Shown: positions 53,827 through 62,038 of the stretch, one piece after another | How the letters are laid out: each line of letters starts with the position of its first letter | How positions within the stretch are numbered: position 1 is the stretch's first letter | Assembly (NCBI GenBank): GCA_031548875.1 | Contig: JAVBQQ010000033.1 | Coordinates: 1-64,000, forward strand | DNA: 64,000 nucleotides | Source: JAAYCI01 sp031548875 | GTDB taxonomy: Bacteria; Bacillota; Clostridia; Oscillospirales; Ruminococcaceae | Direction: 5' to 3' | Notes under the pieces: generated by a model | What the model was told of the DNA's origin: nothing | Seen by the model: the letters and a program-made list of their open reading frames with translations, nothing else | The model's database searches: none | Program-made: the position numbers and the translations under genes

Positions 53827-54863
53827 GCGCCGCACCTCCCTTCGGCCGCCGGAGCGGCCCACGCCAGTATCTCGCGTGCGGCCGTCCGCCCGTCGGCGCC
53901 GGCCTCTTCGATGCTCTGCGGCCCGCGGGCGCAGCCGGCCACCCACACGCCCGTTTTCGCGCCGGGCGCAGCCGCGCGAAGGAAGCCGCGCGTGTCCTGC
54001 GAAAGGCCAAACAGCTCCGCCTGGGTGGCGGCGTCGGCTGCGGGATGCACGCCCTCACTCAGTACCACAAGGTCGAACGGCCGCTCGACCATCCCCTTGC
54101 CCAGCTGCTCGTACTGCACGCTGGCCGGGCTGCCGCCGCGGATGCGCAGCGGCCGGCAGGGAATGAACTCGACGCCCAGCCCCTGCAGCTCGGCGAACGC
54201 GTCGGTGTTGGACACCGCCTGCAACTCCATATAGAAAAAGGCGATGCCGCAATCCGGATAATACTGCCGCACCACCCGCGCGGCGCGCGTGGAGTAGGCG
54301 CAGCATACGCGCGAGCAGAAGAACGCGTCCTCTTTTTTGTCGCGCGAGGCGAAGCACTGGATGAACGCGACGTTCTGCGGCGGGCTGTCGAACAGCTTGT
54401 TCTTCCCGCGCACCAGCAGCGCCTTCTCCAGCTCGGTGCCGGTGAGGACGCCCTGTGTGCCTTCGATCTGCAGATGGGCGGAGATGCCGGTGCTCACGCC
54501 CTCAAAGCCGGTGGCCACCAGCACGGCCTGCACGTCCGGCAGGCGCTGCGGGCCCTCGGGCGTGTGCAGCTCCAGCGCGAACTGCCCCGCCCGGCCAGCA
54601 AGGTCCTGCACGCACGCCTGCGGGATGATCTCGATGTCCGGGTGGTTTTCCACCTTCTCCCACAGGCCGCCCGCAAGGCACAGCCCACAGTTGTGGCATC
54701 TGTCGGTGGCTTTGCAGCCGTACTGGCGCACCCGGCCACCCACCTTCTCTTGTTTTTCCACCAGCGCCACGCCCACGCCGGCGTCCGCCAGTTCCAGGGC
54801 GGCGGCGCAGCCCGCAATCCCCGCGCCCACCACCGCTACTTTCGTCTTGTCCAAAACTCGCAT
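53823..54863 (-). CDS. HdrA-like FAD-binding subunit (N-terminal half)
   Basis: A 346-residue flavoprotein. The FAD loop VAVVGAGIAGCAAALELADA is followed by CHNCGLCLAGG (the HdrA cluster region), then VAFIQCFASRDKKEDAFFCS with RVCC, and VWVAGCARGPQSI near the end. It corresponds to the N-terminal portion of HdrA and pairs with the downstream gene to make a complete split HdrA. The start is uncertain: the ATG at 54863 has GGGGGAG directly before it, and an in-frame TTG three codons later has ideal spacing. It is first in the MetVF group, about 150 bp after a MarR gene in the same direction. Confidence 0.78.
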   Translation of the reverse strand: MRVLDKTKVAVVGAGIAGCAAALELADAGVGVALVEKQEKVGGRVRQYGCKATDRCHNCGLCLAGGLWEKVENHPDIEIIPQACVQDLAGRAGQFALELHTPEGPQRLPDVQAVLVATGFEGVSTGISAHLQIEGTQGVLTGTELEKALLVRGKNKLFDSPPQNVAFIQCFASRDKKEDAFFCSRVCCAYSTRAARVVRQYYPDCGIAFFYMELQAVSNTDAFAELQGLGVEFIPCRPLRIRGGSPASVQYEQLGKGMVERPFDLVVLSEGVHPAADAATQAELFGLSQDTRGFLRAAAPGAKTGVWVAGCARGPQSIEEAGADGRTAAREILAWAAPAAEGRCGA

Positions 54864-55010
54864 CTCCCCCATTTCTGGCTGCCGTTTGCAGGCTGTCGCA
54901 CGGGCGCGCCGCCTGCGTTTTTTCAAAAGAGACCTTAATCTATAAATCCATGAATATAGAAAAACTGGGACCGTGGGAAATTTGCCCTTCAGGCACTCAT
55001 CAGCGTCTAC

Positions 55011-55490
55011 CTAGCGCCGGGGTTTTTGGGCCGTCTCGCGGAACTCCAACAGCATGAAATCCTCGTTGTCCAACTGCTGCAGCTCCTCGCGATGACGCTT
55101 CATATTGTCGTCCATCTGCTCCATAAAGCGCAGGAACAATAGTTTTTCCTCTGTGCGGAAGCCCGCCAGATTGCGCGCGTTCACAAACCGGATGATAGCC
55201 CCCAGCTTTTTTGCGGCGTTGCGGCCGCGCACCGTGAGCACCACATGAAAGGCCCGCTGGTCCGCCTCGCTGCGCTGGCGCTCGATGAGGCCGGCGCGCT
55301 CCATACGGTTGAGCATGGAGGTGAGGGAGGCAGGCGTCACCTCCAGCTGCTCGGCCAGTTCCTTCTGGGTCTGGCCGTCACGCTCGCTCAGCAGCTGCAT
55401 CAGCGGCACCTGCCCCGCACTGAAACCATAGGGATGCACCAGCTTGTCGATGTTCTGGCGGTAGCGGTTGAGCATGGGCCCCAGCATCAT
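55011..55490 (-). CDS. MarR family transcriptional regulator
   Basis: A 159-residue winged-helix regulator: dimer helices at both ends, helix-turn-helix around KELAEQLEVTPASLTSMLN, and a wing with DQRAFHVVLT. GAGG lies 5 nt before the ATG at 55490; an in-frame TTG at 55556 gives a longer but poorly supported start. It lies between the RACo/fhs genes (divergent) and the MetVF-Hdr operon (same strand), so it may control the one-carbon locus. Its promoter overlaps a TTAG-N4-CTAA palindrome. Confidence 0.85.
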   Translation of the reverse strand: MMLGPMLNRYRQNIDKLVHPYGFSAGQVPLMQLLSERDGQTQKELAEQLEVTPASLTSMLNRMERAGLIERQRSEADQRAFHVVLTVRGRNAAKKLGAIIRFVNARNLAGFRTEEKLLFLRFMEQMDDNMKRHREELQQLDNEDFMLLEFRETAQKPRR

Positions 55491-55566
55491 CGAAACCTCG
55501 CCGCCAATATCCCGTCCAGCCCGGTTGCCGTCCACCCAAAGTCCCACCTTTCCCAATTTTAAATAT

Positions 55567-55615
55567 TTAGAATCCTAACTGTTTAAATTGTAGTACAGAC
55601 AGCCAACAAATACAA
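55567..55615 (-). promoter_or_regulatory. marR promoter with overlapping operator
   Basis: On the minus strand TTGTAT (55610-55615) and TACAAT (55587-55592) are 17 nt apart. The palindrome TTAGAATCCTAA (55567-55578) covers the likely transcription start, which fits autorepression. Confidence 0.6.
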
Positions 55616-55843
55616 TATCATTTTACGATTAGCTCTCAAGTTTATTGCTTTTGCCCAGTAAATTGCCGCAGAGATTGGCAGGATTTCCATCTTTTTCTTG
55701 CCCTGCAATTGTGTTAGTATGATTACAAGTCTGCCGTTTGCCGTATTTTGCAAATGGCTGCGACCCATTTCCCAGCGGACAATGGGAAGTATATCAGGGA
55801 AAATTAGTTAGTGCATCAAACTATTTTATAGGTGGTTCCACCC

Positions 55844-57616
55844 ATGGCAGACGCTGAACGCCTGACCGCACGGTCGGGCAACAAAGAACTGGATATCGAT
55901 TTTTTGCAGGATGAAACCCTGCTGGACGCGCTGCGGCGCGCCGGCGTGTATCTGTCCGCCCCCTGCGGCGGGCAGGGACGTTGCGGCAAATGCCGCGTGC
56001 ACATCCAAAGCGGCGCGCCCGCGCCCACCGACACGGATGCGCGCATCCTTTCAGCCGAAGAACTGGCCGAGGGCTACCGCCTGGCCTGCGCCACCCGCCC
56101 GGCAGCCCGCATGTGCGTGGAGGTGCCCGCCGACGGGGAGGACCGTTTCGACGCACAGGAAGGCTACCAGGCGGGCGGCGAGCTGACACCCGCGCTGCAG
56201 TGGCGCGAAGTGAACTTGCCCAAGACCCCCCAAAGCCTCGCCAAAACGCTGGGCGCCACCTCGCCCACGCTGCCCTTTTTACGCAGCTGTTCTGCCGTGG
56301 CGGACGCCGAACTGCATACGATACAATTGGCCCGCAGCGCGGCGGGGCCGCTGGCGGCGTCCGCCGCCCGGCAGCCATTATACGGCGTGGCTGTGGATAT
56401 CGGCACAACCACGCTGGCCATGGAACTGGTGGAGCTTGCCAGCGGCAGTGTGGCGGCGCGCCATTCGGCCGTGAACCGCCAACGCGCTTTTGGAGCTGAC
56501 GTCATCTCCCGCATCGTGCGGGCGAACGAGGGCGACCTCGGCCCCCTGTCGGACAGCATCCGCGGGCAGCTGGCCGAGGGCCTGCGCACATTGTGCGCAC
56601 AGGCGGGCATCGACCCGGCCTCCCTCCTGCGGGTGGCCATCGCCGCCAACACCACCATGCTGCACCTGCTGCTGGGGCTGTCCTGCCGCCACCTGGGGGC
56701 ATACCCGTTCACCCCTGTCACGCTGGAGCAAATTTCCTTCCGATGGTGCGAAATTTTTGAACCGATATCCGGCTGCGATGCCGAGGTAGTCATCCTGCCC
56801 GGCATCTCCACCTATGTGGGCGCCGACATCACTGCTGGCCTGCTGCTCACCGGCATCCATCGCCTGCCGCCCGACCAATCGGCGCTGCTGGTGGACATCG
56901 GCACCAACGGCGAGATGGCGCTGGCGCATGGCGGCCGCATCCTGTGCACCTCCACGGCCGCAGGCCCCGCTTTCGAGGGGGGCAACATCGGCAAGGGCAC
57001 CGGCAGCGTACCGGGGGCCATCTGCGCGGTGCGCCCCGGGCCGGGCGGCGGCTTCGAGGTGGAGACGATCGGGGACGAGCCGCCCGCCGGCATCTGCGGC
57101 ACCGGCGTCATCGACGCGGTGGCCGCCTGCCTGCACACCGGCGCACTGGAACCCTCCGGCCGCTACGCCAAAGAGATCGGTAAAGAGGGCGTGTTGCTGG
57201 CAAAAGACCCAAGCGGCGACGAGATACGCTTCTCGCAGAAGGATGTGCGGGAGCTGCAGTTCGCCAAAAGCGCCATCCGCTCGGGCATCGACGTGCTGCT
57301 GGGCGAGGCCGGCCTCGCATACGAAGACGTGCACACGCTTTATCTGGCCGGCGGCTTCGGCTACCGCATCCGCCCCGAGAGCGCCGTGGCCATCGGCCTG
57401 CTGCCGCAAAGCTTCCTGCAGCGCACGGTCACGCTGGGCAACGCCTCGCTAGGTGGGGCCGCCCGCCTGCTCACCGACGCCGGCGCCGACACTGCACTCC
57501 GGGCCATCACCGGCATGGCCAGCGAGTTTTCCCTTTCGGAGAACAAGAACTTCAACGATTTGTTTATCCAAAACGCCAGTTTCCCAGGGGATGGGGAGCA
57601 AGCGAAGGAAGCATAG
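55844..57616 (+). CDS. RACo-type ATP-dependent reductive activator of corrinoid protein
   Basis: A 590-residue protein. The N-terminal 95 residues form a 2Fe-2S ferredoxin domain with Cys41, Cys47, Cys50 and Cys82 (APCGGQGRCGKC, LACAT). A linker follows, then an ASKHA ATPase domain from about 185: GVAVDIGTTTLAMELVEL, ALLVDIGTNGEMALAHG and LYLAGGFGYRI. RACo proteins use ATP to reduce Co(II) corrinoids back to Co(I), reactivating the corrinoid iron-sulfur protein of the Wood-Ljungdahl pathway or methyltransferase corrinoid proteins. AGGTGG lies 6 nt before the ATG. No corrinoid protein is in the window, so its partner is elsewhere. Confidence 0.9.
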   Translation: MADAERLTARSGNKELDIDFLQDETLLDALRRAGVYLSAPCGGQGRCGKCRVHIQSGAPAPTDTDARILSAEELAEGYRLACATRPAARMCVEVPADGEDRFDAQEGYQAGGELTPALQWREVNLPKTPQSLAKTLGATSPTLPFLRSCSAVADAELHTIQLARSAAGPLAASAARQPLYGVAVDIGTTTLAMELVELASGSVAARHSAVNRQRAFGADVISRIVRANEGDLGPLSDSIRGQLAEGLRTLCAQAGIDPASLLRVAIAANTTMLHLLLGLSCRHLGAYPFTPVTLEQISFRWCEIFEPISGCDAEVVILPGISTYVGADITAGLLLTGIHRLPPDQSALLVDIGTNGEMALAHGGRILCTSTAAGPAFEGGNIGKGTGSVPGAICAVRPGPGGGFEVETIGDEPPAGICGTGVIDAVAACLHTGALEPSGRYAKEIGKEGVLLAKDPSGDEIRFSQKDVRELQFAKSAIRSGIDVLLGEAGLAYEDVHTLYLAGGFGYRIRPESAVAIGLLPQSFLQRTVTLGNASLGGAARLLTDAGADTALRAITGMASEFSLSENKNFNDLFIQNASFPGDGEQAKEA

Positions 57617-57850
57617 GCGGAAGCATCCAGGAACTCAAGGTCAGGAAGCAGAACGCCCGAACAAAGGGACGACGCACACAAGGATATCGTCAGCCGCAAG
57701 CCCAACAGCGAACATCGCACTGCGTGTGCGATGATGGGCGCGGAAGGTAGATGTCCGGTGCGCGGCGGCGCTTTGGCAGGGCGGGATGGCTAACGCCTTG
57801 AGGCCCGGATGTCTCTACCAAAAAACCAACACACAAGGGGGACACACAGT
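57617..57850 (+). other. RACo-fhs intergenic leader with candidate structured RNA
   Basis: This 234-nt gap is non-coding. It contains a hairpin (CATCGCAC 57713-57720 with GTGCGATG 57726-57733) and a folded element at 57746-57819. There GGTAGA pairs with TCTACC and TCCGG with CCGGA to close a junction holding hairpins GCGC/GCGC (57760-57771) and AGGGCG/CGCCTT (57778-57799). It does not carry the conserved core of the THF or ZTP riboswitches, although both classes occur upstream of folate genes. Confidence 0.4.
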
Positions 57851-59521
57851 ATGGAGTTCAAGAGCGATATCGAGATCGCACAGGCCACACCGATGCAGCC
57901 CATCCGACAGATTGCGGCGGAGCTGGGCGTGGCGGAGGAAAACCTGGAACTGTACGGCAACTACAAGGCAAAGCTGGACTACAACCTGTTGGACGGTATG
58001 AAAGACACACCGGACGGCAAGCTGGTGCTGGTCACGGCCATCACCCCCACGCCCATGGGCGAGGGCAAGACCACCAACACCGTGGGCATCTCCGACGCGC
58101 TGCGCAAGATCGGCAAAAAGAGCGTGGTGGCCCTGCGCGAGCCCTCCCTTGGGCCGGTGTTCGGCGTGAAGGGCGGCGCCGCCGGCGGCGGCTATGCCCA
58201 GGTGGTGCCCATGGAGGACATCAACCTGCACTTTACAGGCGACTTCCACGCCATCGGCGCCGCAAACAATCTGCTGGCCGCCATGCTGGACAATCATATC
58301 TACCAGGGCAACGAGCTGGACATCGACACCCGGCGCATCACCTGGAAGCGCGCAGTGGACATGAACGACCGCCAACTGCGCTTCATTACCGACGGCCTGG
58401 GCGGCCGGGTGAACGGCGTGCCCCGCGAGGACGGCTTCGAGATCACCGTGGCAAGCGAGGTCATGGCCGTGCTCTGCCTGTCCAAGAGCATCACCGACCT
58501 GAAGGAGCGCCTCGGCCGCATCATCATCGGCTACACGCGCGACGAAAAACCGGTGACGGCCGACCAGCTGGGCGCCGCCGGCGCCATGGCCGCGCTGCTG
58601 AAGGACGCGCTGAAGCCCAACCTCGTGCAGAGCCTGGAGCACAACCCGGCCTTCATCCACGGCGGCCCGTTCGCCAACATCGCCCACGGCTGCAACTCGC
58701 TGATGGCCACCCGCATGGCACTCAAGTTTGGCGACTACGCCATCACCGAGGCCGGCTTCGGGGCAGACCTGGGCGCCGAAAAATTCATCGACATCAAGTG
58801 CCGTATGGCGGGGCTCAAGCCCTCGGCCGTGCTCATCGTGGGCTCCATCCGCACGCTCAAGTACCACGGCGGCGTGCCCAAGGAGGACACTGGCAAGGAA
58901 AACATGGAGGCGCTGGCCAAGGGTGCGGAAAACCTCCTGCGCCATGTGGACAACATCCGCAACGTGTTCGGCCTGCCGGCCGTGGTGGCCGTGAACCGCG
59001 ACCCCAGTGAGAAGGAACTTGCCTTCTTGAACGAGAAGCTGGCGCCCTACGGTGTGAAGGCCATCGAGAGCAAGGTGTGGGACAACGGCGGCGAAGGCGG
59101 CGAGGCGCTGGCGAATGAGATCGTGCGGCTGTGCGAAGAGCCCAACGACTTCAAGTTCAGCTACGAGCTGGATGCCCCGCTGATGGACAAGCTGACCGCC
59201 ATCGCAACCAAGGTGTACCGCGCCGACGGTCTGGAGCTCATCGGCCCTGCTGTGAAGCAGCTGGAGCAGATCGAGGCGATGGGCTACGGCAAGCTGCCCG
59301 TCTGTATGGCAAAGACGCAGTTCAGCTTCACCGACGACGCCAAGAAGATCGGCGCGCCCACAGGCTTTAAAGTGAGTGTGCGCAACCTGAAGGTGTGCGC
59401 GGGCGCGGGCTTCATCGTGGCCCTCACCGGCGACATCATGACCATGCCCGGCCTGCCCAAGAGCCCCGCTGCCGAGCGCATCGACGTGGACGAGGCCGGC
59501 CTTATCTCGGGGTTGTTCTAA
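57851..59521 (+). CDS. fhs: formate-tetrahydrofolate ligase
   Basis: A 556-residue enzyme of standard length that makes 10-formyl-THF from formate, THF and ATP, the entry step of the methyl branch. The phosphate-binding loop TPMGEGKTT lies at about 67-75. FGVKGGAAGGGYAQVVPMED, TGDFHAIGAANNLLAA and GGVPKEDTG are family blocks. AAGGGGG lies 9 nt before the ATG at 57851. Genes for FolD and FchA are not in the window. The transporter gene that follows has its own promoter. Confidence 0.96.
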   Translation: MEFKSDIEIAQATPMQPIRQIAAELGVAEENLELYGNYKAKLDYNLLDGMKDTPDGKLVLVTAITPTPMGEGKTTNTVGISDALRKIGKKSVVALREPSLGPVFGVKGGAAGGGYAQVVPMEDINLHFTGDFHAIGAANNLLAAMLDNHIYQGNELDIDTRRITWKRAVDMNDRQLRFITDGLGGRVNGVPREDGFEITVASEVMAVLCLSKSITDLKERLGRIIIGYTRDEKPVTADQLGAAGAMAALLKDALKPNLVQSLEHNPAFIHGGPFANIAHGCNSLMATRMALKFGDYAITEAGFGADLGAEKFIDIKCRMAGLKPSAVLIVGSIRTLKYHGGVPKEDTGKENMEALAKGAENLLRHVDNIRNVFGLPAVVAVNRDPSEKELAFLNEKLAPYGVKAIESKVWDNGGEGGEALANEIVRLCEEPNDFKFSYELDAPLMDKLTAIATKVYRADGLELIGPAVKQLEQIEAMGYGKLPVCMAKTQFSFTDDAKKIGAPTGFKVSVRNLKVCAGAGFIVALTGDIMTMPGLPKSPAAERIDVDEAGLISGLF

Positions 59522-59538
59522 GCGTTTATATGTACCTG

Positions 59539-59570
59539 CCGGGGCCGGCCGCGGGCCGGCCCCGGTATTT
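59539..59570 (+). terminator. terminator of fhs
   Basis: CCGGGGCCGGCC (59539-59550) pairs perfectly with GGCCGGCCCCGG (59554-59565), followed by TATTT. It lies 17 nt after the fhs stop. Confidence 0.75.
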
Positions 59571-59611
59571 ACAAGACCACTCCGCAACTTTTGGGGCCTG
59601 TAAAAAAGGGC

Positions 59612-59640
59612 TTGATTCACTGCTTCAAATCGCGTATAAT
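59612..59640 (+). promoter_or_regulatory. promoter of the formate/nitrite-type transporter and folC
   Basis: TTGATT (59612-59617) and TATAAT (59635-59640) are separated by exactly 17 nt, about 58 nt before the start codon. Confidence 0.75.
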
Positions 59641-59697
59641 TCGTTCCAACTTTTGCGTTTTGGGGGGCCGATGCCCCCAGAGGGGGAATGATCCAGT

Positions 59698-60543
59698 ATG
59701 AACATGTTCACACCGACAGAGGTCGTGCAAAACTACATCGAGGCCGGCTGCACCAAGGCGGGGCGCTCGGCGGGAAAAACCTTTATTCTGGGCATCCTGG
59801 CCGGGGCGTTCATCGCGCTGGGAGCGGCCACGGCCAATACCGCCGTTCACGCTATGGACAACGTGGGCCTGGCCCGCATGGTGAGCGGCCTGCTCTTCCC
59901 GTTCGGCCTCGCCATGGTCATCCTGCTGGGGGCGGAGCTGTTCACCGGCAACTGTCTCATCTGCACCACCGTGCTGCACCGGCGCACAAGCGTCCTGCGC
60001 ATGCTGCGCAACTGGGTGCTGGTCTTCGTGTCCAACTTTGTGGGCGCCGGCCTTGTGGCGGCCGGGTGCGCCTTCTTCGGCCAGCTGAACTACTCGGCCG
60101 GCGGCCTTGCCGTGTACACCATCAAGGTGGCCGCGGCCAAATGCGCCCTGCCCTTCCAGAACGCGCTCGTCCTGGGCATCCTGTGTAATCTTCTGGTGTG
60201 CGCGGGCGTCCTGTGCAGCCTTTCCGCCAAGGACACCCCCGGCCGCATCCTGGGGGCTTACATTCCGGTGGCCTTCTTCGTCATCTGCGGGTTCGAGCAT
60301 AGCATCGCCAACATGTTCTATGTTCCGGCCGGGCTGTTCGCCCTCCTGAATCCCAATTACGCCGCTCTTGCGCAGGAGGCCGGCATCGATTTTTCAGCTC
60401 TCACCTGGGGCAACTTCCTGGCAGGCAACCTGCTGCCCGTCACGCTGGGCAACATCATCGGCGGCGTGGCGCTGGGCTTCATCCTGTACTTTGGCCTGCT
60501 GGGCAAGCGCCCTGCCGCCAGCCCCGAAAAAGCCAATGGATAA
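59698..60543 (+). CDS. formate/nitrite transporter family protein (FocA/FdhC-like)
   Basis: A 281-residue channel-like membrane protein with six helices. The family signature in helix 3 region GAELFTGNCLICTTVL is clear, and the second conserved block reads VICGFEHSIANMFYVPAG. Next to fhs, uptake of formate is the most sensible role, since it would feed the ligase. The ribosome binding site AGGGGG is 11 nt before the ATG and can pair with a C5 run (59674-59678) that can also pair with a G6 run (59662-59667). Its last 8 nt overlap folC. Confidence 0.9.
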   Translation: MNMFTPTEVVQNYIEAGCTKAGRSAGKTFILGILAGAFIALGAATANTAVHAMDNVGLARMVSGLLFPFGLAMVILLGAELFTGNCLICTTVLHRRTSVLRMLRNWVLVFVSNFVGAGLVAAGCAFFGQLNYSAGGLAVYTIKVAAAKCALPFQNALVLGILCNLLVCAGVLCSLSAKDTPGRILGAYIPVAFFVICGFEHSIANMFYVPAGLFALLNPNYAALAQEAGIDFSALTWGNFLAGNLLPVTLGNIIGGVALGFILYFGLLGKRPAASPEKANG

Positions 60544-61813
60544 GGACGCCGCGCTCTCGTACATCGCCAACGTGGACTGGCGGGAGAGCCGCCTGGGCCT
60601 TGCGCGCATGTTCCACCTGCTGGAGGCCATGGGCAACCCGCACGAGAAGCTGCGCTTCGTGCACGTGGCCGGCACCAACGGAAAGGGAAGCGTGTGCGCC
60701 ATGGCGGCCAGCGTGCTTTCGGCCGCCGGCTACCGCACCGGCCTGTACACCTCGCCCTTTATCACCCGCTTCAACGAGCGCATCCAGGTGGACGACGCGC
60801 CCATCCCAGACGGCGAGCTCGCCGTCATCACCGATGCCATCCGCCCGCACGCCGACGCCATGGATGACCACCCCACCGAGTTTGAGCTGGTCACTGTGCT
60901 GGCCTTCGAGTATTTCTTGCGCCAAAAGTGCGATGTCGTCGTACTGGAGGTGGGCCTGGGCGGCCGGTTGGACGCCACGAACGTGCTCCCGCCCGCCAAC
61001 CTGCTGGCCGCTGTGGTCACCGCCATCGACTACGACCACACGGCCGAGCTGGGCGACACGCTGGAAGCCATTGCCGCCGAGAAGGGCGGCATCATCAAGC
61101 CCGGGTGCCCGGCGGTGTTGGCGCCCCAACAACCGGGGCCTCTGGCTGTGCTGCAGCGCATCTGCGCGGAACAGGGCGCGGAAGCCACGGAGGTGGACAC
61201 CGCCCGCATCCAGCCCGTTTCGGACGGCGTCGCCGGGCAGACGTTCGACTGGGGACCGCACAAAAACCTTTCCATCCCGCTTCTGGGCGGCCACCAATTG
61301 CTCAACGCGGCCACGGTCCTCACGCTGGCGGAGGTGCTTGCCTGCCGGGGACTTTCCCTGCCCGATGAAGCGATCCGCAGCGGCCTTGCCGCCGTGCGGT
61401 GGCCGGCGCGCTTCGAGGTTATGCGCGCAGAGCCGCCCTTCATTGTGGACGGCGGGCACAACGCCCAGTGCGTGCGTGTGCTTGCACAAAACCTGCGGCA
61501 GTACTTCCCCGGCCGCGCGTTCGTCTTTCTGGTGGGCGTGATGGCTGACAAGGATTTTGAAGCCATGTTTGCGCCGGTGCTGCCGCTGGCCGAGGCGGTG
61601 GTGTGCGTAGCGCCGGACAACCCGCGCGCCCTGCCCGCCGATGACCTCGCCGCCCTCTTCCGCGCGCAGGGCGTGGCCGACGTTACCGCCTGCCACAGTG
61701 TGCAGGTGGGCATCGAAACCGCGCTGCAGCGCGCGGGCGTAGATGGCGCCGTGTGCGCCTTCGGCTCGTTTTACATGGCGGGCACTATACGCGCCCGATT
61801 CGGGCTTGCGTAG
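60536..61813 (+). CDS. folC: folylpolyglutamate synthase / dihydrofolate synthase
   Basis: A 425-residue Mur-ligase family enzyme adding glutamates to folates. The ATP loop HVAGTNGKGS is at about 43-52, followed by GYRTGLYTSPFITRFNERI, VVLEVGLGGRLDATNV and TAIDYDHTAELG. The C-terminal domain begins near 285, with FIVDGGHNAQ. It starts inside the end of the transporter gene (8-nt overlap) with no strong site of its own, so translation is probably coupled. Polyglutamylated THF is the form used by fhs and MetF. Confidence 0.93.
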   Translation: MDKDAALSYIANVDWRESRLGLARMFHLLEAMGNPHEKLRFVHVAGTNGKGSVCAMAASVLSAAGYRTGLYTSPFITRFNERIQVDDAPIPDGELAVITDAIRPHADAMDDHPTEFELVTVLAFEYFLRQKCDVVVLEVGLGGRLDATNVLPPANLLAAVVTAIDYDHTAELGDTLEAIAAEKGGIIKPGCPAVLAPQQPGPLAVLQRICAEQGAEATEVDTARIQPVSDGVAGQTFDWGPHKNLSIPLLGGHQLLNAATVLTLAEVLACRGLSLPDEAIRSGLAAVRWPARFEVMRAEPPFIVDGGHNAQCVRVLAQNLRQYFPGRAFVFLVGVMADKDFEAMFAPVLPLAEAVVCVAPDNPRALPADDLAALFRAQGVADVTACHSVQVGIETALQRAGVDGAVCAFGSFYMAGTIRARFGLA

Positions 61814-61834
61814 TAGCCCGCCGGGTGCTATACT
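61806..61834 (+). promoter_or_regulatory. promoter of the folT leader
   Basis: TTGCGT (61806-61811) and TATACT (61829-61834) are 17 nt apart and straddle the folC stop codon. Transcription would start near 61841, ahead of the riboswitch. Confidence 0.5.
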
Positions 61835-61873
61835 GATGCCAGTTTCAGAACGTTCCGATTCATCAGATCCAGT

Positions 61874-61980
61874 TGACAGAGTAGGAAGAGGCGCGTCAAG
61901 TGCCGGCGGATGGGAGGTTGCCGCCGGACGAAGGGACTCCCCACAAGGGAGGCCCGCGGTGCCCTTCCGCATCCGCTGCC
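61874..61980 (+). ncRNA. tetrahydrofolate (THF) riboswitch aptamer
   Basis: The leader of folT carries the conserved THF-riboswitch landmarks in order: AGAGTAG near 61879, GCGCGTCAAGTG near 61891, ACGAAGG near 61928, CCGCGGTGC near 61954, and CCGCATCCGCT at 61968-61978. The segments between form two hairpins (CCGGCGG with CCGCCGG, and CTCCC with GGGAG). This class senses THF and is found upstream of folT and other folate genes in Firmicutes. Confidence 0.85.
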
Positions 61981-61996
61981 ACGAAGCAGGGGTCCG

Positions 61997-62036
61997 CCCC
62001 CTTGTCGTGGCACCACACCACGACAGGGGGTTTTTA
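61997..62036 (+). terminator. riboswitch expression platform: terminator overlapping the folT ribosome binding site
   Basis: CCCCC (61997-62001) plus TTGTCGTGG pairs with CCACGACAGGGGG (62018-62030) with one bulged T, followed by TTTTTATT. The GGGGG of the right arm is also the only ribosome binding site for the GTG start at 62039. The hairpin can thus block both transcription and translation when THF is bound. Confidence 0.8.
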
Positions 62037-62038
62037 TT

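Noticed and set aside
42369..54863. search for an HdrB (CCG-domain) gene within the Hdr locus
   Set aside because: No protein with paired CX(n)CCGX(n)CxxC motifs was found in the locus or elsewhere in the window, so none is annotated.
57636..57660. SRP-RNA-like string GGTCAGGAAGCAG
   Set aside because: The conserved SRP core needs the CCGGAAGG tetraloop segment between GTCAGG and AAGCAG. It is missing and no long hairpin forms.
57740..57825. THF or ZTP riboswitch before fhs
   Set aside because: The THF core (GCGTTAAGTG, CGCGGTG, CATCCGCTCC) and the ZTP 3' motif (CCGCCTGGGC) are both absent, so only an unclassified structured leader is claimed.
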